Made by a program: the position numbers and the translations under genes | Part shown: piece by piece, positions 12,265 through 23,949 of the stretch | How positions within the stretch are numbered: position 1 is the first letter of the stretch | Layout: each line of letters starts with the position of its first letter | Notes under the pieces: model-generated | Told to the model about the DNA's origin: nothing | The model's input: only the letters and a program-made list of their open reading frames with translations | The model's database searches: none | Source of the DNA: Varanus komodoensis | Lineage: Eukaryota > Chordata > Lepidosauria > Squamata > Varanidae | Direction: 5' to 3' | Length of the DNA stretch: 64,000 nt | Assembly (NCBI RefSeq): GCF_004798865.1 | Contig: NW_025336236.1 | Span: 1,496,865 to 1,560,864 of the forward strand

Positions 12265-12628
12265 ATGCCTGGAAGAGCCTTCTCCATGATTGCACCGCAC
12301 TTATGGAATGCCCTCCCTAAGGAAGTGCATGTGGCACCATTGTTGCTTGCCTTCTGGTGCCAATTAAAAACTTTTTAATTTAACATGTGTTAAATTAGTA
12401 GCCAATTTGGTTTTTTACGCTGTTAACTTATTGCTGCTCACTTATTATGTTCTCTACCGTGAATATTGGACTTGATATTTTAATTGGATTTTATTCTTGT
12501 GCTCTTGATTTCATTGTTTTATTTTATTTTTATTGCTTTTATTGTTGCCCGTTCTTGTTTTTATTGTAAGCTGCCCAGAAAGTCCAATGGGTTATAGGGC
12601 AGCATATAAATATAATAAATAACTAAAT
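12265..12628 (+). mobile_element. L2-clade LINE 3' end
   Basis: Begins in the C-terminal coding block: GRAFSMIAPHLWNALPKEV is readable from about 12271 with minor repair-free reading, equal to the L2 RAFS..AP.LWN.LP motif. It continues through an AT-rich 3' UTR. The end is the standard tail GTAAGCTGCCCAGAAAGTCC, then GGGCAGCATATAAATATAAT. This is a 5'-truncated insertion of moderate age. Confidence 0.75.
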
Positions 12629-12631
12629 AGT

Positions 12632-12714
12632 TCTATGCATATTTACACAGCACATTTACCCATTGAATACAGTGACCCTTACTTCTGAGTAAACATATGG
12701 TTGCATTGTTAGTG
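12632..12714 (+). mobile_element. Short palindromic repeat, TTACTTCTGAGTAAACAT family
   Basis: Contains CCCATTGAATACAGTGA, then CCTTACTTCTGAGTAAACAT, then GGTTGCATTGTTAG. This matches a second palindromic repeat remembered as abundant in lizards and snakes ('TTACTCCCAGGTAAGTG..CCCATTGA..TTACTTCTGAGTAAACATG..GGATTGCACTGTTA'). A second copy lies at 46683-46800. No coding capacity. Confidence 0.5.
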
Positions 12715-15700
12715 CCATAACCTCCCTACTGTGTGAGTTCAACATTAGAAATGTTGATGGGAAAATAACATGGCTTAAAGGAATATTCATTACCAATGAC
12801 AACTAACTGTTAATTGAACTCCACTAAAATCCAGTATCGGCAGTGATTAATGCATGGTTAACAATAGAAAAGAATGACTTGCTCCAAAGCATGAGAAGGT
12901 TGATTAACAGGGCAATGAATCTTTCAGTTTAAGAGTGGAGTTTTTGTTGCTTATTTCTCCCTTTTGTTATGAGCAGGGGTAAACCATTCCAAGTGTCACT
13001 CAAACCCCTTCTCTGTTCTGACACAATATTGATTATTTTGACCTAAACTTATCCTCATTTTTAAGCATCCCTACAAAAGTCCAGTTACTACAGCTGTATC
13101 ACTTAGTATTCATCTCAGATAGTTTGTCTAAGATGCTCGCTATGTATGTTTATACCTGAAGTCTGGAGCATCATACCAACTACCATTTGCACAGGAACAA
13201 TGGAACATTATGAATTAAGGGCTATATCTTAATTAAATAGCAACCAGCTTTCAAAGGTATGGAACTTTCAGTACTTATCTCCTCATTACTGGCTTTGAGC
13301 AATATATGGACTTCTATATGTGTCAAGAATCAGTTTTGTTTCTCTTCACCTGATCACAGGAATATCCTCTTTGTATGCTGGGTTCCCCTTCTTAACCTGA
13401 AGGTAGGAAGAACCTACATGACCGAGGATTTGAATCCTAGGCAGTTTAGTTAAAAATGTTATGCTCTTTGCAAGATAGAAAAAGACATTGTTTTAAACAG
13501 GTGTTCATTCCTCATGTGTGCTTGCATTTAAGCTTTCTTCTCTCTATTTTATTCTCATTGCGACTCTGTCAGATAGATCAGGCTGATGGTAAACTCAAAG
13601 TCTCAAATTCACCCAGTGAGTGAATGCCCAAAAATGGCAGCAGGGGAGAAGCTGTTAGTTATGGATTAAAAGTGAAGTCTACTGTGTCTTTAAACAGCTG
13701 AAATACCGTTTAATGGTATGGAGGAAACCTGTCAACCACAGGCTAAATTGCATGTGATTATAACAGTTTGCAACATTCTGTGATGAAATTCATTCTCTAA
13801 CCAGGTAAATGCCTCAAAAGCCATATGCACACAGGTGCTTAAGGTAGAGGTGGGCAATGTATGGCTAGGGATATCAGAGAAATCTGTGCAAAGAATTCCA
13901 CATGAATTTGGATTTCTATAAATCCAGTATTCTGCAGCAGATCAGCTTTTTCTGGGTCACCTGGATTGTACACACCTGTGGACTTATTTTCTCTTTTGGG
14001 TGTGGGGATGTGCTAATGTGCATCCATGCTAATGTGCAAATGAACAAATACACTGATTCACAATCGTCAATGTGCACTTAGTCTGAGTTTCCTACTGGCA
14101 AAGTGTACCCAGGGTTGGAAAGAAACCTAGTAGAGTCCGTCCTGCTAGCATTTGCAGACTTCCCCTTGTGCTCAGCGTGGTCTTAGAGTATAAACTGACC
14201 TAAGAGAGTGAGCTGACCTAAATGCTTCCACTTCAGGTGCAGCAACAAAATGGCTGCTGCAGATGGCACAGAGGAAGGACGCTGCTTGCACAGCATGTGG
14301 GGCTGGATTTCTGGCAAGTATCCCATGAACACTGGCCATACTTGCCAGGAACTCACAGCCAACAAAGTGTGCCAAACAGATTCCTCACACACTGCTAAGC
14401 CAGATGTTCTCTTTTATAAAGGACAACCCTCCCTTTTGGAAAGAAGATTCTTCCTATTTGATCGGCTGTCTAGCCCAGCTCTGGTTTACACTCCAAGAAC
14501 CATAAGGAAAGACAAGAGGGACTCTGATTGCCTATCACACTTGACACCTAGAGAATGGACTGAGCAGGCATATAGGTTACCTGTTCAGTTTTCCCCACTA
14601 GCATGAGATGCACCATTTTTCTTTTTAAATAACACTTAGTTCTAAATTTGCTGCTGCATCACGTGCACCAATGTTATCCCTAACAGTATCCCCTTTAGCC
14701 CTCTATTTGGGTACTGCATCTCCTCTTTTTATGGCAAGGTTTAAATGCCTGCCCTAGTTGGCAGCTTCCCTCTTACATCCAGGGCCTTGTGGAGCTTACT
14801 AGGAGTCAGGTCCAGGGTTTGAGTGTAATTTCCCCCAGTTTTCCAGAGCATCACTGTATCAGAGGCTTTGGAAAAAAATGGGAAGGGGCATCAGTGGAGA
14901 CCCACCAGGGAGCTGGGCCAAGATGTCAGGGTAGGTGCTGCATCTGTGCTTCTGCATATTACAATGGGTGAAAAGAGCTGGAAAGAACGGCATGTGGCAA
15001 GTCTCAGCACTGAGAAATGAAAAGGAGCAGTGCATCTCTCCGACAACCTGATTTTTCCAAAGGCTCAACATTTTTGCCCCATGGTAAATGTTTGCTCATC
15101 TGCTTCTTTTAAAGGAGGGGAACTTGATCAGTGAAAGCTACTATTATTTGGAAGTAATGATGAGCTTGGTCCTATGCATGCGCTTGTATGGGCTTGGTCC
15201 CTGCCCCAAGGTACAGCAGCTGATTTAATGAGCTATCCAGTATGGAGAAGAATATAAATAGGCAGCCAAAAAAGGTGTGGTGGAAACTGCATAAGTACTG
15301 CAAAAGGGCACTGAGGGAAAATGAACTAGAAATGAAAATCATGAATATACTAGCATTGTCCATTATTGGCGATGTGCAGTTGTTTAATTACATGCTTTTC
15401 TTTGATAGTTATATCCCCAAAGAGCAGCGTCATTATAACATGGTGCCATGAAGCAGGCTGGAAAGTAAGTGGCTTTTTAGGGAACGATATTTATGCCTTT
15501 AGTGCTGTGAAGTATTATTTTCCGAAGCGAGTGCTTCTGGAAATGAAACATGTGACCACTCTCAGGAGCTTGTAAAACTGTTGCAGAAATATATTGGTCT
15601 TGCTCATGGGCTGGGAGAGGAAGTTCAAAGGAATCTAGTTAAAGTGTTATAGCGACAATTCCCTTCCTGGCTTTATAGGAAGAAGAAGCTTCTCTTTATT

Positions 15701-16635
15701 TAGACTGCATACCTATTGGATATGTGTGTCTGTTCAGACTGTTTTAGCTAAAACGGTGCATGCTACGTGCCCAAATGCACAACACCTTCTGGTCAGCAGG
15801 TAGTCACAGCTGTGTCCATAGCCACTGGAATTGCTTCTAGAAGGGGGTACATTCTCCTTTCCTGGTTATTGTCTGAGGGGCAGGAGAGTGGACAGCATAG
15901 GATAGCTCAGAGTCTCAAGGCTTTTCCAAACAGTTTGGGACTGGAATTGGGACTCCAGCCTCCAAGGACCTTCCTTTGCCTTCTCAGGCAGCGCAGGTTT
16001 TCCTGTTCAGGTTGGGCTCTGAGATAGAAGACCATCTTTGGATCTGGCATGGGAAGGTGTTTCAGGAGGTAGGGAGGGAGGAGCTAGGCAGAATGGGTAC
16101 AGAAGAGTCAGAGGTTCTAAGGCTGGGCTCAGGAAAGGAAACAAACTTGGGGTCCAGAAATCAAAAAGAATGCTCAGAGAGGATCCTTGTACCTTAAATG
16201 GCCCTGGCTATACAGAATAAGAGATAATTAGCTACTGGCATACAAAGCACAGTGAGTCATAGGTATGGTTCAGGTGGTAGCTAAGCCTGTTCACCTAGCC
16301 AGTGGCAAGGGATACTTCAGACTGAGATATGTTTCCTTCCAAGGCTCTGGACTGGCCCATTCAAAATACCCTTATAGTTTCACTGATTTGGCAATCAGGA
16401 AGCTATTTGCATGCATGCAAGCAATCTCCTTTACTCTAATTAATAGAGGAAGCATACACACAATTATCCTCATTCTTGGCAGCTATTGGTTCTGCTTATT
16501 TTGGATCAAAATGGATTCTGGAGCTAAGGTGCCAGAACAATGTAAATGAAATATCCATCAAATGAGTCACACATCTGCACAGTTGAGCTCCCACAGAAAA
16601 AAAATCTATCAATGGTCCTGAGTTTGAGTTTTATT
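12715..16635. other. Mostly unique DNA
   Basis: No gene is recognised. A 118-codon plus-strand frame at 14250-14606 has no recognisable domain and a composition like its surroundings. 15240-15560 and 16370-16560 are repeat-free and rich in TAATTA and ATTTGCAT-like words, so they could be conserved non-coding DNA. At 13540-13625 a short SINE-like phrase is present. Confidence 0.35.
13540..13625 (-). mobile_element. Very decayed tRNA-SINE middle segment
   Basis: The phrases 'ctcattgcgactctgtcagatagatcaggctga' (shown for order) and 'ttcacccagtgagtgaatg' parallel the 'cctcacaacaaccctgtgaggtaggtygggctga' and 'gtcacccagtkggct' parts of the SINEs here. Only about 85 bases remain. Weak call. Confidence 0.3.
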
Positions 16636-16639
16636 CAAG

Positions 16640-16832
16640 GAGCTCATAATAGCATATATGATCCTCTTTTCATCCTCCTAACAACTATGTGAAGATGAGA
16701 GATTATAAATGGCCCAAGGTCATCCAATAAGCTTGGATGAATTGGGTAACTGATCAGAATTTGAAGCTGGGTCTCCCCAAGATCCTAGTGTGACAGTATA
16801 ACCCGTGTACTGCAATGGCTTTCCACTCTTGA
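16640..16832 (-). mobile_element. tRNA-derived SINE relic
   Basis: Minus-strand copy: 'catcctcctaacaactatgtg', 'atggcccaaggtcatccaat', 'gaagctgggtctccc' appear in tail-to-head order as in the good SINE copies, where they read 'cccacaacaaccctgtgag', 'ctggcccaaagtcacccag' and 'gaacccagatc'. The tRNA head is decayed. Confidence 0.5.
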
Positions 16833-16834
16833 CT

Positions 16835-19210
16835 AACCTCAAAAGGTCACAGTGGACCAGCCACTTGGCATCTAATTATGCTTAGATCATCTTCATCTGC
16901 ATTTCAGTGTGGGACAATTGTGACCTTTCATATGCCTTGGCCTACAATTTCTAACAGCCCTATCCATCACAGAAAGTGACGAGGGATGAGAGATGGAGGA
17001 CCAAACAGTAAGTAGCAAGTTTGCCTACTCCTGCTATATTTGAACCCATGGACTAAATTCAATGTATTTTTTGAGGGATAATTTCATTGGGAATATGTAG
17101 CACGTACCTTGAACTCAAGAAAAATGCTAGAAAAGTCCCCTTCTCTTTTAGGCCAGATTGCATTGGTTTTTTTGGGCTGTTCTTTTCTTCCTATATTATG
17201 GTTTAATAAAATCCAGCTATATAAATAATCCACCAATCTTAACTGTCATTTCTTTTTTAAAAAGACAAAACCATAGAAACATCAAGTTTTCAGATATATG
17301 CCACCATAAAAGAGAACTATAAATGGGCACTTGTGCAAAATCTAACCCTTATGTAGGCTAGTAATTTTTACACTCAGATCAGTTGCTCAAGAAAACATGC
17401 TATAAGAATATATGCATTTGATTAAGAGCATAATTCCCTGGAAAATGGACTTAGAGTGACTTAGATGTAACTTAGAGTGAAATATGCCTGAACTTGGAGG
17501 ATTATAAACATCCTAGGAAGAGTAGAGAATTACAGAGGGAAAGATGGCCTCAGCACTCTTTCTGCCCTGCAACTCCCCTAGATGGCTGATTTCAAGTCAT
17601 CAGGCTGAGACAAAGGATATGTGAGGAATCAGATAAGGGGTGTGAAAATCCAATGGATTTTCTTTACTAAGCTCCGTGGATTCCACAGCATCAACCCTCT
17701 GTTGGTGCTGACCCAGTGTGACATGAGTTGACCCAGTACATGGACTTCCATTTTTAAAAAGAGTGACAATTTGCATAGGTTTTCTTAAAAGTGCAAGGAA
17801 AATTGAGCAAAGCTTGGATCTCCACACTGCACTTTGAGAAGAGGAGGCCCAAATGTTGCACAAATCTGAAATTAACCATGAGAAAATTTAAGCTGACCAT
17901 GGTGGACATGCTTCCATAATTTGCATGCTAATGACTAAAACAAAAATAATGACATGTTGAATGAGTTGGTTCCAGTTTGTGCAAATCATACAAGAGATAT
18001 TTCTGCAAAAGTTTTGAAGTTTTTGTGGAAGCAAAAAAGGACAACAAAAACAAAACTGATCTGACTCTGGCCAGTTTTGGCCATCAGGTCCAAAATGTGT
18101 TGGAAGACCCTCAACCTCAAATAGAATGCCTTTTCCAATGTTGCACATCCTTAGTTTCAGAGCAGGAGGGAAGAGGGCTGATGTGTTGCCACAATGCATT
18201 GCATGCTGGGAGTTCCCATCTGTTTCTCTCCACTTCACCTTGAATGTCCCCCTAAACCCTCCTATGATCATAGAGACACAGCTGGTGACCTGCAAGGAGG
18301 AAAGCAAAGCATGCCAAACACAGGCACCCAGTTACAAGCCCAGGGTGATTTTCTGACCTCATAGCTTGTTCCCTCCAAAATTCTATGTGCCCAACCTTGA
18401 CAAGGTTTGAACCAAAGCCTGTTGAAGCACTTGACATGGCTGTCAAGAGGGCCAGCACTGGATCAGTTTTTTTTTTAAATGTACCAAATATGGATTGGAT
18501 CCAGACTTAGTCATAGTTAATGTGGACTCATTGCTATCAGGATGAATATATGTCCCATTGTTTTCAGTACTTCTACTTTACATATGATGAAACCTGGGCC
18601 CAATATCTATCTTAAATATAGTATAAATTGTCTAAGAACTGGAATGTCTCAGCTCATAATTGTACAGCAAAAAAAGTCCATTAGTTATGCTCTGTTGTTC
18701 TTCTGTATCTTTTGTATTCCTTGGTTTTCCCACTGCTTGTTTTCCAGAAAGTGTAGATTATTGTAGACCTTTGCTAATGTATTCTGCCCATGTATCTACT
18801 TTGATGATGATGATGATGATGATGATAACAATACTGACAAATTTCCCACCATTTATTCGAGATAAACTATTATACACATGAGTTTAATATGCTTGTGAAA
18901 AAGAAAAACAACTCAGCATTTTGCAAATTTAAATAAATAAAGTAAAATGCAATTCTTGGTGCCTTTAAGACAAATCTCTCCCTCATATTTTTTAAAAATG
19001 GAATAGGTAATGAAAACAGTTCCAACACCTCTCATCTAAACTTTTGGCTATATTTATTTTCAGTTGTAGATGCTAATTTAGGACTAGGTTTTAAAATAAA
19101 AAATCTTGCCAAATTTCAGGAATTCCTCCTGCCCACACTGAAGATAAATGGATTCTTAGATGAATTGGTTCCATTCAGTAAACTTAGTAAAATCAGAGTA
19201 AAAATCCCCC
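16835..19210. other. Unique DNA with one short microsatellite
   Basis: No gene is recognised. The 139-codon minus-strand frame at 17888-18307 has no recognisable motif, and both strands are open there, which argues against selection. A (TGA)n microsatellite lies at 18802-18827. Confidence 0.4.
18802..18827. repeat. (TGA)n microsatellite
   Basis: Eight to nine uninterrupted TGA/ATG trinucleotides followed by ATAACAATA. Confidence 0.9.
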
Positions 19211-19214
19211 TCTT

Positions 19215-19328
19215 CATAGAATCATAGAAAGGAAGGGGCCTAGCAGAATTGGAAGGGACCTAGCTCAATGCAGGACCCAGGTCACCCACCCAGATCTAAA
19301 CCTGGCCCAGCCTTCCTCCTTTCCAGTC
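19215..19328 (-). mobile_element. CR1-clade LINE 3' end
   Basis: The left edge TCATAGAATCATAGAA is the reverse complement of the CR1 terminal repeat (ATTCTATGATTCTATGA). It is followed by AATTGGAAGGGACCTAGC and CAATGCAGGACCCAGG, the reverse of 'CCTGCATTG..GGTCCCTTCCAATT'. A short internal duplication (GGAAGGGGCCTAGCA / GGAAGGGACCTAGCT) is present. Severely 5'-truncated, as usual for CR1. Confidence 0.75.
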
Positions 19329-19837
19329 ACTTATTTACTTGGCTGAAATACTGGAGCACCAATCCCTCCCTGCCCCCTTGAATGGTGCTTGGAATGCAAG
19401 GGTGACTGGGAAAACTGTGTTTTTCATGGCAACTTGGAAGCTATGGTAGCTGGAGAGAGAAGAGGGGAGGCTGGAAACATGTAGGAGACAAAAGAAAGTA
19501 GAAGAAAAAGGGTGAGAATCCTGCCCTTGCTTTCCATCATGGCCATCACTTGCCAAAGTTCCAGTCAAACATGGGGATTGAGGTGGGCTCTGAGATATTC
19601 AGTTCTGAGGGTGGGCTCTAATACTTCCAAAGGGCTAAAATAAGGCTGTATCCTGATAGGTGTGCATGGGTGGGACGGATAGCATTGATATGTATGAAAG
19701 GACAAAGAGAGCGGCTGTCTTCTGGGCTGAGCCATCATCAAGCACTTCTTCCAATTTCCCGTGTCCTCTCCAACAAGGTTGGTGATCTTCGAGTCAAGAT
19801 CCTCTTTCTCCACAGGTGCTCCAAGACAGAATTGAGG

Positions 19838-20095
19838 TAAACTAATTAAGAGCCATGCTGGATCAAACCAAATGTCCATCCAGTCCAGCTTTCTGTTTAG
19901 ATAGCAGCTAATCAGCTGCCTGTGAGAAGCCCTCAGGCAGGACATGTGTGCAACAGCACCTCCCACTCATGTTCCCCAGCAAGTGCTGCACAAAGGCACA
20001 CTGCCTCTGATACTAGAGGTACATTTAGCCACCAGGCAGGGCTCATAGCCATTGCTAACTTGATGCTCCATAAATTTGTCCTATTGAAGGACTGT
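19838..20095 (-). mobile_element. CR1-like LINE 3' end of a second subfamily
   Basis: Reads GAGCCATGCTGGATCAAACC, then ATCCAGTCCAGC, then CAGGACATGTGTGCAACAGC, then ACTGCCTCTGATACTAGAGG, then TAGCCATTGCTAACTTGATG. In reverse this is the CR1-type 3' region '..GACTGGATGG..TTTGGTYTGATCCAGCATGGCTCTT'. It is a different subfamily from the copy at 19215. The minus-strand frame 19565-19966 runs through it and is not a gene. Confidence 0.6.
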
Positions 20096-21036
20096 AATTC
20101 ACTATGGGCTACAAGGAATGAAAGGCCCCAAGAAACAAATGGTAGGCTCCAGTCACATACTCCTGGGATATCTGGTCTCCCTACAGATGAACAACATCCG
20201 TAAACCTGGTATACCGTTTGGTACCCAGTCTGGTAACACCAGTGGCCAAGCTTCGCCTTTTTCGGACAGCAGATTTAGGCCTCTTTTCTGGCAGGAGTCA
20301 TGCTATACTTGTCCACTCCACACCCTAACCTGAAAAAATTCTGTAGATGCCTTTAGGTTATATGGAAGCTGCAGTGACTGAATTAAGCTCTAAACTGTAG
20401 CTGGGGAAGTAACACCTTGACCTTACAGCACTGTGAGCAAGTGCCATTAACCCTAAAGGACAGCTGCTGAGTAACTCCTTATGCAGAAACTTTAGTCATA
20501 AAAGTGCTCCAATACAACACAGCAATGTAGTTGCCATTTTCACTTCATAGATATTTATTGGCAATCCAGATATTGCTTGTGCTGGAGTGGGCTTCTCTCT
20601 GGTTCCTGATATAGCATTCCCGACCATAAATTTTCTTCAAAATATGCAAGCACACTATTTTATAGGTAGCAGTTTAACAGATCGGCATGAGCTAAGTTGG
20701 TGTAAAGAAAATGACACAACCATTTCCCATGCCTCCATTAAGGGAGGCGTATAATTAGTTTAGCCAAGAAGATACTGAGATCAGGATATTCCTTTTGTTG
20801 GCTGGCATTATTTTAGGGTAAAAAGAAATGCATAGATTGACATGCAGGCAGAAGTCCCGCATGTGCATACATGCACGCATCCTTGACTACAGAAGCTTTC
20901 AGAAGGATTTTCAATATAATACACTGACATGCTCTGCTTTTTAAAATCCATTGTAATGAAATGGTTTAGAGAAAAAACATTAAGTCAGGTTTCATGGAGA
21001 TGTTTGGGAAGCATTCTTTCTTTAGCACTGTGCACA

Positions 21037-21100
21037 CTAATAGATGTGTTAGAGGTATATGTCATTTCACATGGGAGTTGTGGGCTTGAACATCTATTAG
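21037..21100. repeat. Perfect 11-bp inverted repeat, 42-base spacer
   Basis: CTAATAGATGT at 21037-21047 and its exact complement ACATCTATTAG at 21090-21100. The block around it is non-repetitive. It could be a paired protein-binding site or chance. Confidence 0.6.
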
Positions 21101-23148
21101 TCATTCTCAGTGATCACAGCACATTGTTCCTTGCATACCAGTCAGTTGGGATTTAATTACCCCACTGGGTGGTTTTTACTTTCACCGTATGAAAGTGGAA
21201 GTTTGGGTGCAGGGTTGTATCAGGGTAATGCAGCATTTACGATCATTTTCTAATCCAGCACCTCAACAAAAATCTAATTGTATTCCAAAGTTCCACATTG
21301 TGACAGAAACCCACAACTGCCTAAAGGGTTGGTCAAAGCAGAGTGGGATTCTTCACAGGGAATGTGAGAAGCATTTTGATGTACAATTATTTCTCGGAAG
21401 ACTGGGGTGGTGATGATAACAAATAATCTGCCTCAAATTCCTTCTCAGGAAAAAAAATCTAAACAATTTCAAGGGAAGCCAAAATCATTTCACTAAAATT
21501 CACACAGATGCAAATTCTCAGGAACATTTTTTTTAACATTTATAAAGCAGGTAAAACTTTGCTTAATGCCTGTGTATATATTGGATTGGTACTGCACAGT
21601 TTGTGATTCATCAAGCTTAACTTACCCAGCACCCTAATGCTATGACTTGACAACACTGTACCCAGTAGATTGTGAAGGGAGCTGAAACCTAACAACTCCA
21701 GGGGTCCGCAAATTGCAACCTCAGAAAAACAATGGTTCAATTTGGACATCATCTAGCCATCACAAGCTGATCTCAACTGCCCTGTCTTACAACTTCAGAA
21801 GGTAGTCCTGTCATCTGCTGGTTTACCTCCTTACCTTGCAGTGTCCTATATCAAGTATTAAAGGTGCAGAAATTCTGTACTCTGTTGATTCTAGTCATCC
21901 TGAGTCTAAATGGAAAAGAGCAACGCTAATAGCATTGCTTAAAAAAAACCCCAATTAAAATGTGCATGCAAAACATGAGCATCTGAACTTTAAAGGACAC
22001 CAGCCTGCTTTAGGATAATGGTCAGTGGCCATTCTTCTTGGCACCATCGTGCCCACTACACCAACAGCCTTCCTCAGCTCTGATTTCTCTCCCTCTGTCA
22101 CTGCCACCACAGCCCTTGTACAGCTGCAGCTCTGCCTGAGAAAGATACAGGCTATCTGTCAGACTTGACTTTCTCAGGGGGTGGGAATCACTTACATTTC
22201 CTTTTGGTGTCCTGATGTGTTGGGCTGCAACATGGCTGAAGAGGTGGAACTGGTGGATGTCTCTCCCTTCCCATTTCATCCCCCTCTATAAAGATCCACT
22301 CCTGCAGATGGAAAGGCTGAAAGAGATATCGTAGAGATGCTCCTCGGAGTCTAGCTGCAGGGGCAGGACTTGGCCTTGTTACGGCATGGTGCAGAGCGCC
22401 ATTTCTGCCCAGCCCCTGTTTGAATTGATGACTGTTTAGCCATCTAGGCATGGCTGTAGTGCCAAAGCATGGGATCTTATTTAGTCAAGGAAAGACAGTG
22501 TAACTCTTCCACTGTGGATGATGTTCTGTGTGTGCTGCTAGTATATGTGGAAGACATACACTGCCAGCATTTTTGCTCAGCACTCTATGCTTTTGATTAT
22601 TGTTTGCACCATACAGATGTGGCCCTGAAGCACCGCATCTGATTTCGCCAATGAAAGACAATGTCATCTGGCTGAGCTTCTTCAGAGAGGGAGAAGAGGA
22701 GGTTGGAGTGCCATATGATGACTGGTAGCCTCTCCTCTGAAATACCCCATTTCCTTCCCCTGAGATGCTCGCATTTATCTGAGGCTGATTTCCCAACCTT
22801 GGCCAGGGAGTTGTTATGGTTCTTTCTGCACCGACTGTGAAAAAAGGAGGGTTGGAGCTCCATCTACAAGGTCAAAGTTCTCTCCCTGACCTTGGATTAG
22901 GAAATTTGAATTATTTTCTGTCCCTCTAGACATTGTCTAAGGGACCAAAGAATTGCTTTCTAAATGTTGCAGATAAATTTTTCCATGACAGGCAGTGTCT
23001 TTCCCTATCACAGGATTTCTGCATTCAGACGTGTTGGGGTGCTGAATTGTGGCTTTGCCACCTCTTTTTTCTGACAGGCTCTTCATCTATAACAGAGGAC
23101 AAATACAAGAGAATTCTTTGCATGCTAGGAATCGCAGTACCCAGTGTT

Positions 23149-23560
23149 GGGGACTTGACTCAGACTCAGTTCTGGAGCAATGAATGAGTGACTTGACTCG
23201 ATTCAACCTTTGTGCTGTTTTTACCATTGAGTTGCTCCAGGGCTTACCACCTGCATCTGACATGCAGCAGAATATCCAGGGGTAATCTTGGAAGAAGGCA
23301 TCTGCGACAGGCTGGAAGGCAGGCTGAACACAGTAGAGGTGGCGGAAGGGTTACAATAGCGGGAAGGCAAGGTAAGGCTTCAGCTTTTCTTTTTGGCATG
23401 AGGGAAGCAGTGGGGGGAAGGGGCAGCAGGTGGGGCAAGGGGAAGAGGAGGCTTGAGAAGAGACTTGGGACATGTCTTGAAAATTTCTTGCAATGACTTG
23501 AGACTTGGCTTGGACTTGAAAGTAAAGACTTGAGACTTGACTCCAGATGTGAAGTAAAAG
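23149..23560. repeat. GACTTG-rich low-complexity stretch
   Basis: The words GACTTGACTC, GACTTGAGACTTG and GACTTGAAAG recur about nine times in two clusters (23149-23200 and 23462-23545) around a purine-rich, G-rich middle. The 148-codon minus-strand frame across it is Ser/Pro/Leu-rich and looks like a composition by-product. It may be the remains of an ancient minisatellite or an unknown transposon. Confidence 0.5.
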
Positions 23561-23656
23561 AGCTGGGCACATCACTGGCTGTACCTGTGGAATGTGGCCA
23601 GTAGCGCTGGGTGAAAATTTCATTCAGTTTGCCATTTGTGAAGAACTCAACACCAT

Positions 23657-23890
23657 TGGAGAGCCAGCGTGGTGTAGTGGTTAAGAGCATGGCACTGGGA
23701 CTCAGAGGATCCGGGTTCTAGTCCCCGCTCAGCCATGGAGCCAACTGGGTGACTTTGGGCCAGTCACAGACTCTCAGCCCAACCTACCTCACAGGGTTCT
23801 TGTTGTGGGGATAAGATGCAGGAGGAGAATGATGTAAGCTGCCTTGAGCCCTTTGTAGGAAAAAGGCAGGATATAAATTGAAAATAAAAT
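23657..23890 (+). mobile_element. tRNA-derived SINE (Sauria/Squam1-like), nearly complete
   Basis: The head carries a perfect Pol III A box, TGGTGTAGTGG at 23670-23680, and a B box GGTTCTAGTCC about 36 bases downstream that differs from the consensus at one position. The body has GGCCAGTCACAGACTCTCAG and CCCAACCTACCTCACAGGGT. The 3' end is a hairpin-like tail, GTAAGCTGCCTTGAGCCC and AAAGGCAGGATATAAATTG. A short A-rich run follows. It encodes no protein and would have been moved by a LINE. It is the best SINE copy here; others are at 7045, 16640, 45590, 47875, 48462 and 58640. Confidence 0.85.
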
Positions 23891-23949
23891 TGAAATTTCT
23901 GCATTTCTTCTTCCATCAACAAGATGGAAATAACTCAAGAGAAAGCATT

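Larger units (their letters stand above)
20100..23656. other. Mostly unique DNA; GACTTG-rich end
   Basis: No gene is recognised. Frames at 22022-22863 on the minus strand overlap each other and have no domain. 20530-20900 and 20920-21180 are repeat-free AT-rich blocks; the second has a perfect 11-bp inverted repeat. The last part, 23149-23560, is rich in the word GACTTGA. Confidence 0.4.

Noticed and set aside
14250-14606. 118-codon plus-strand frame starting MAAADGTEEG
   Set aside because: A good-looking start, but no family resemblance and no supporting splice or promoter signals.
17888-18307. 139-codon minus-strand frame
   Set aside because: No recognisable domain, and plus-strand frames are open over the same stretch.
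19565-19966. 133-codon minus-strand frame
   Set aside because: Its first third is the CR1-like 3' end; the rest has no motif.
23244-23690. 148-codon minus-strand frame
   Set aside because: Runs through the GACTTG/purine-rich stretch and into the SINE head; Ser/Pro/Leu composition is a by-product.
23657-23735. Possible free-standing tRNA gene
   Set aside because: A and B boxes are present but the surrounding SINE body and tail, and lack of a tRNA cloverleaf, show it is a SINE head.
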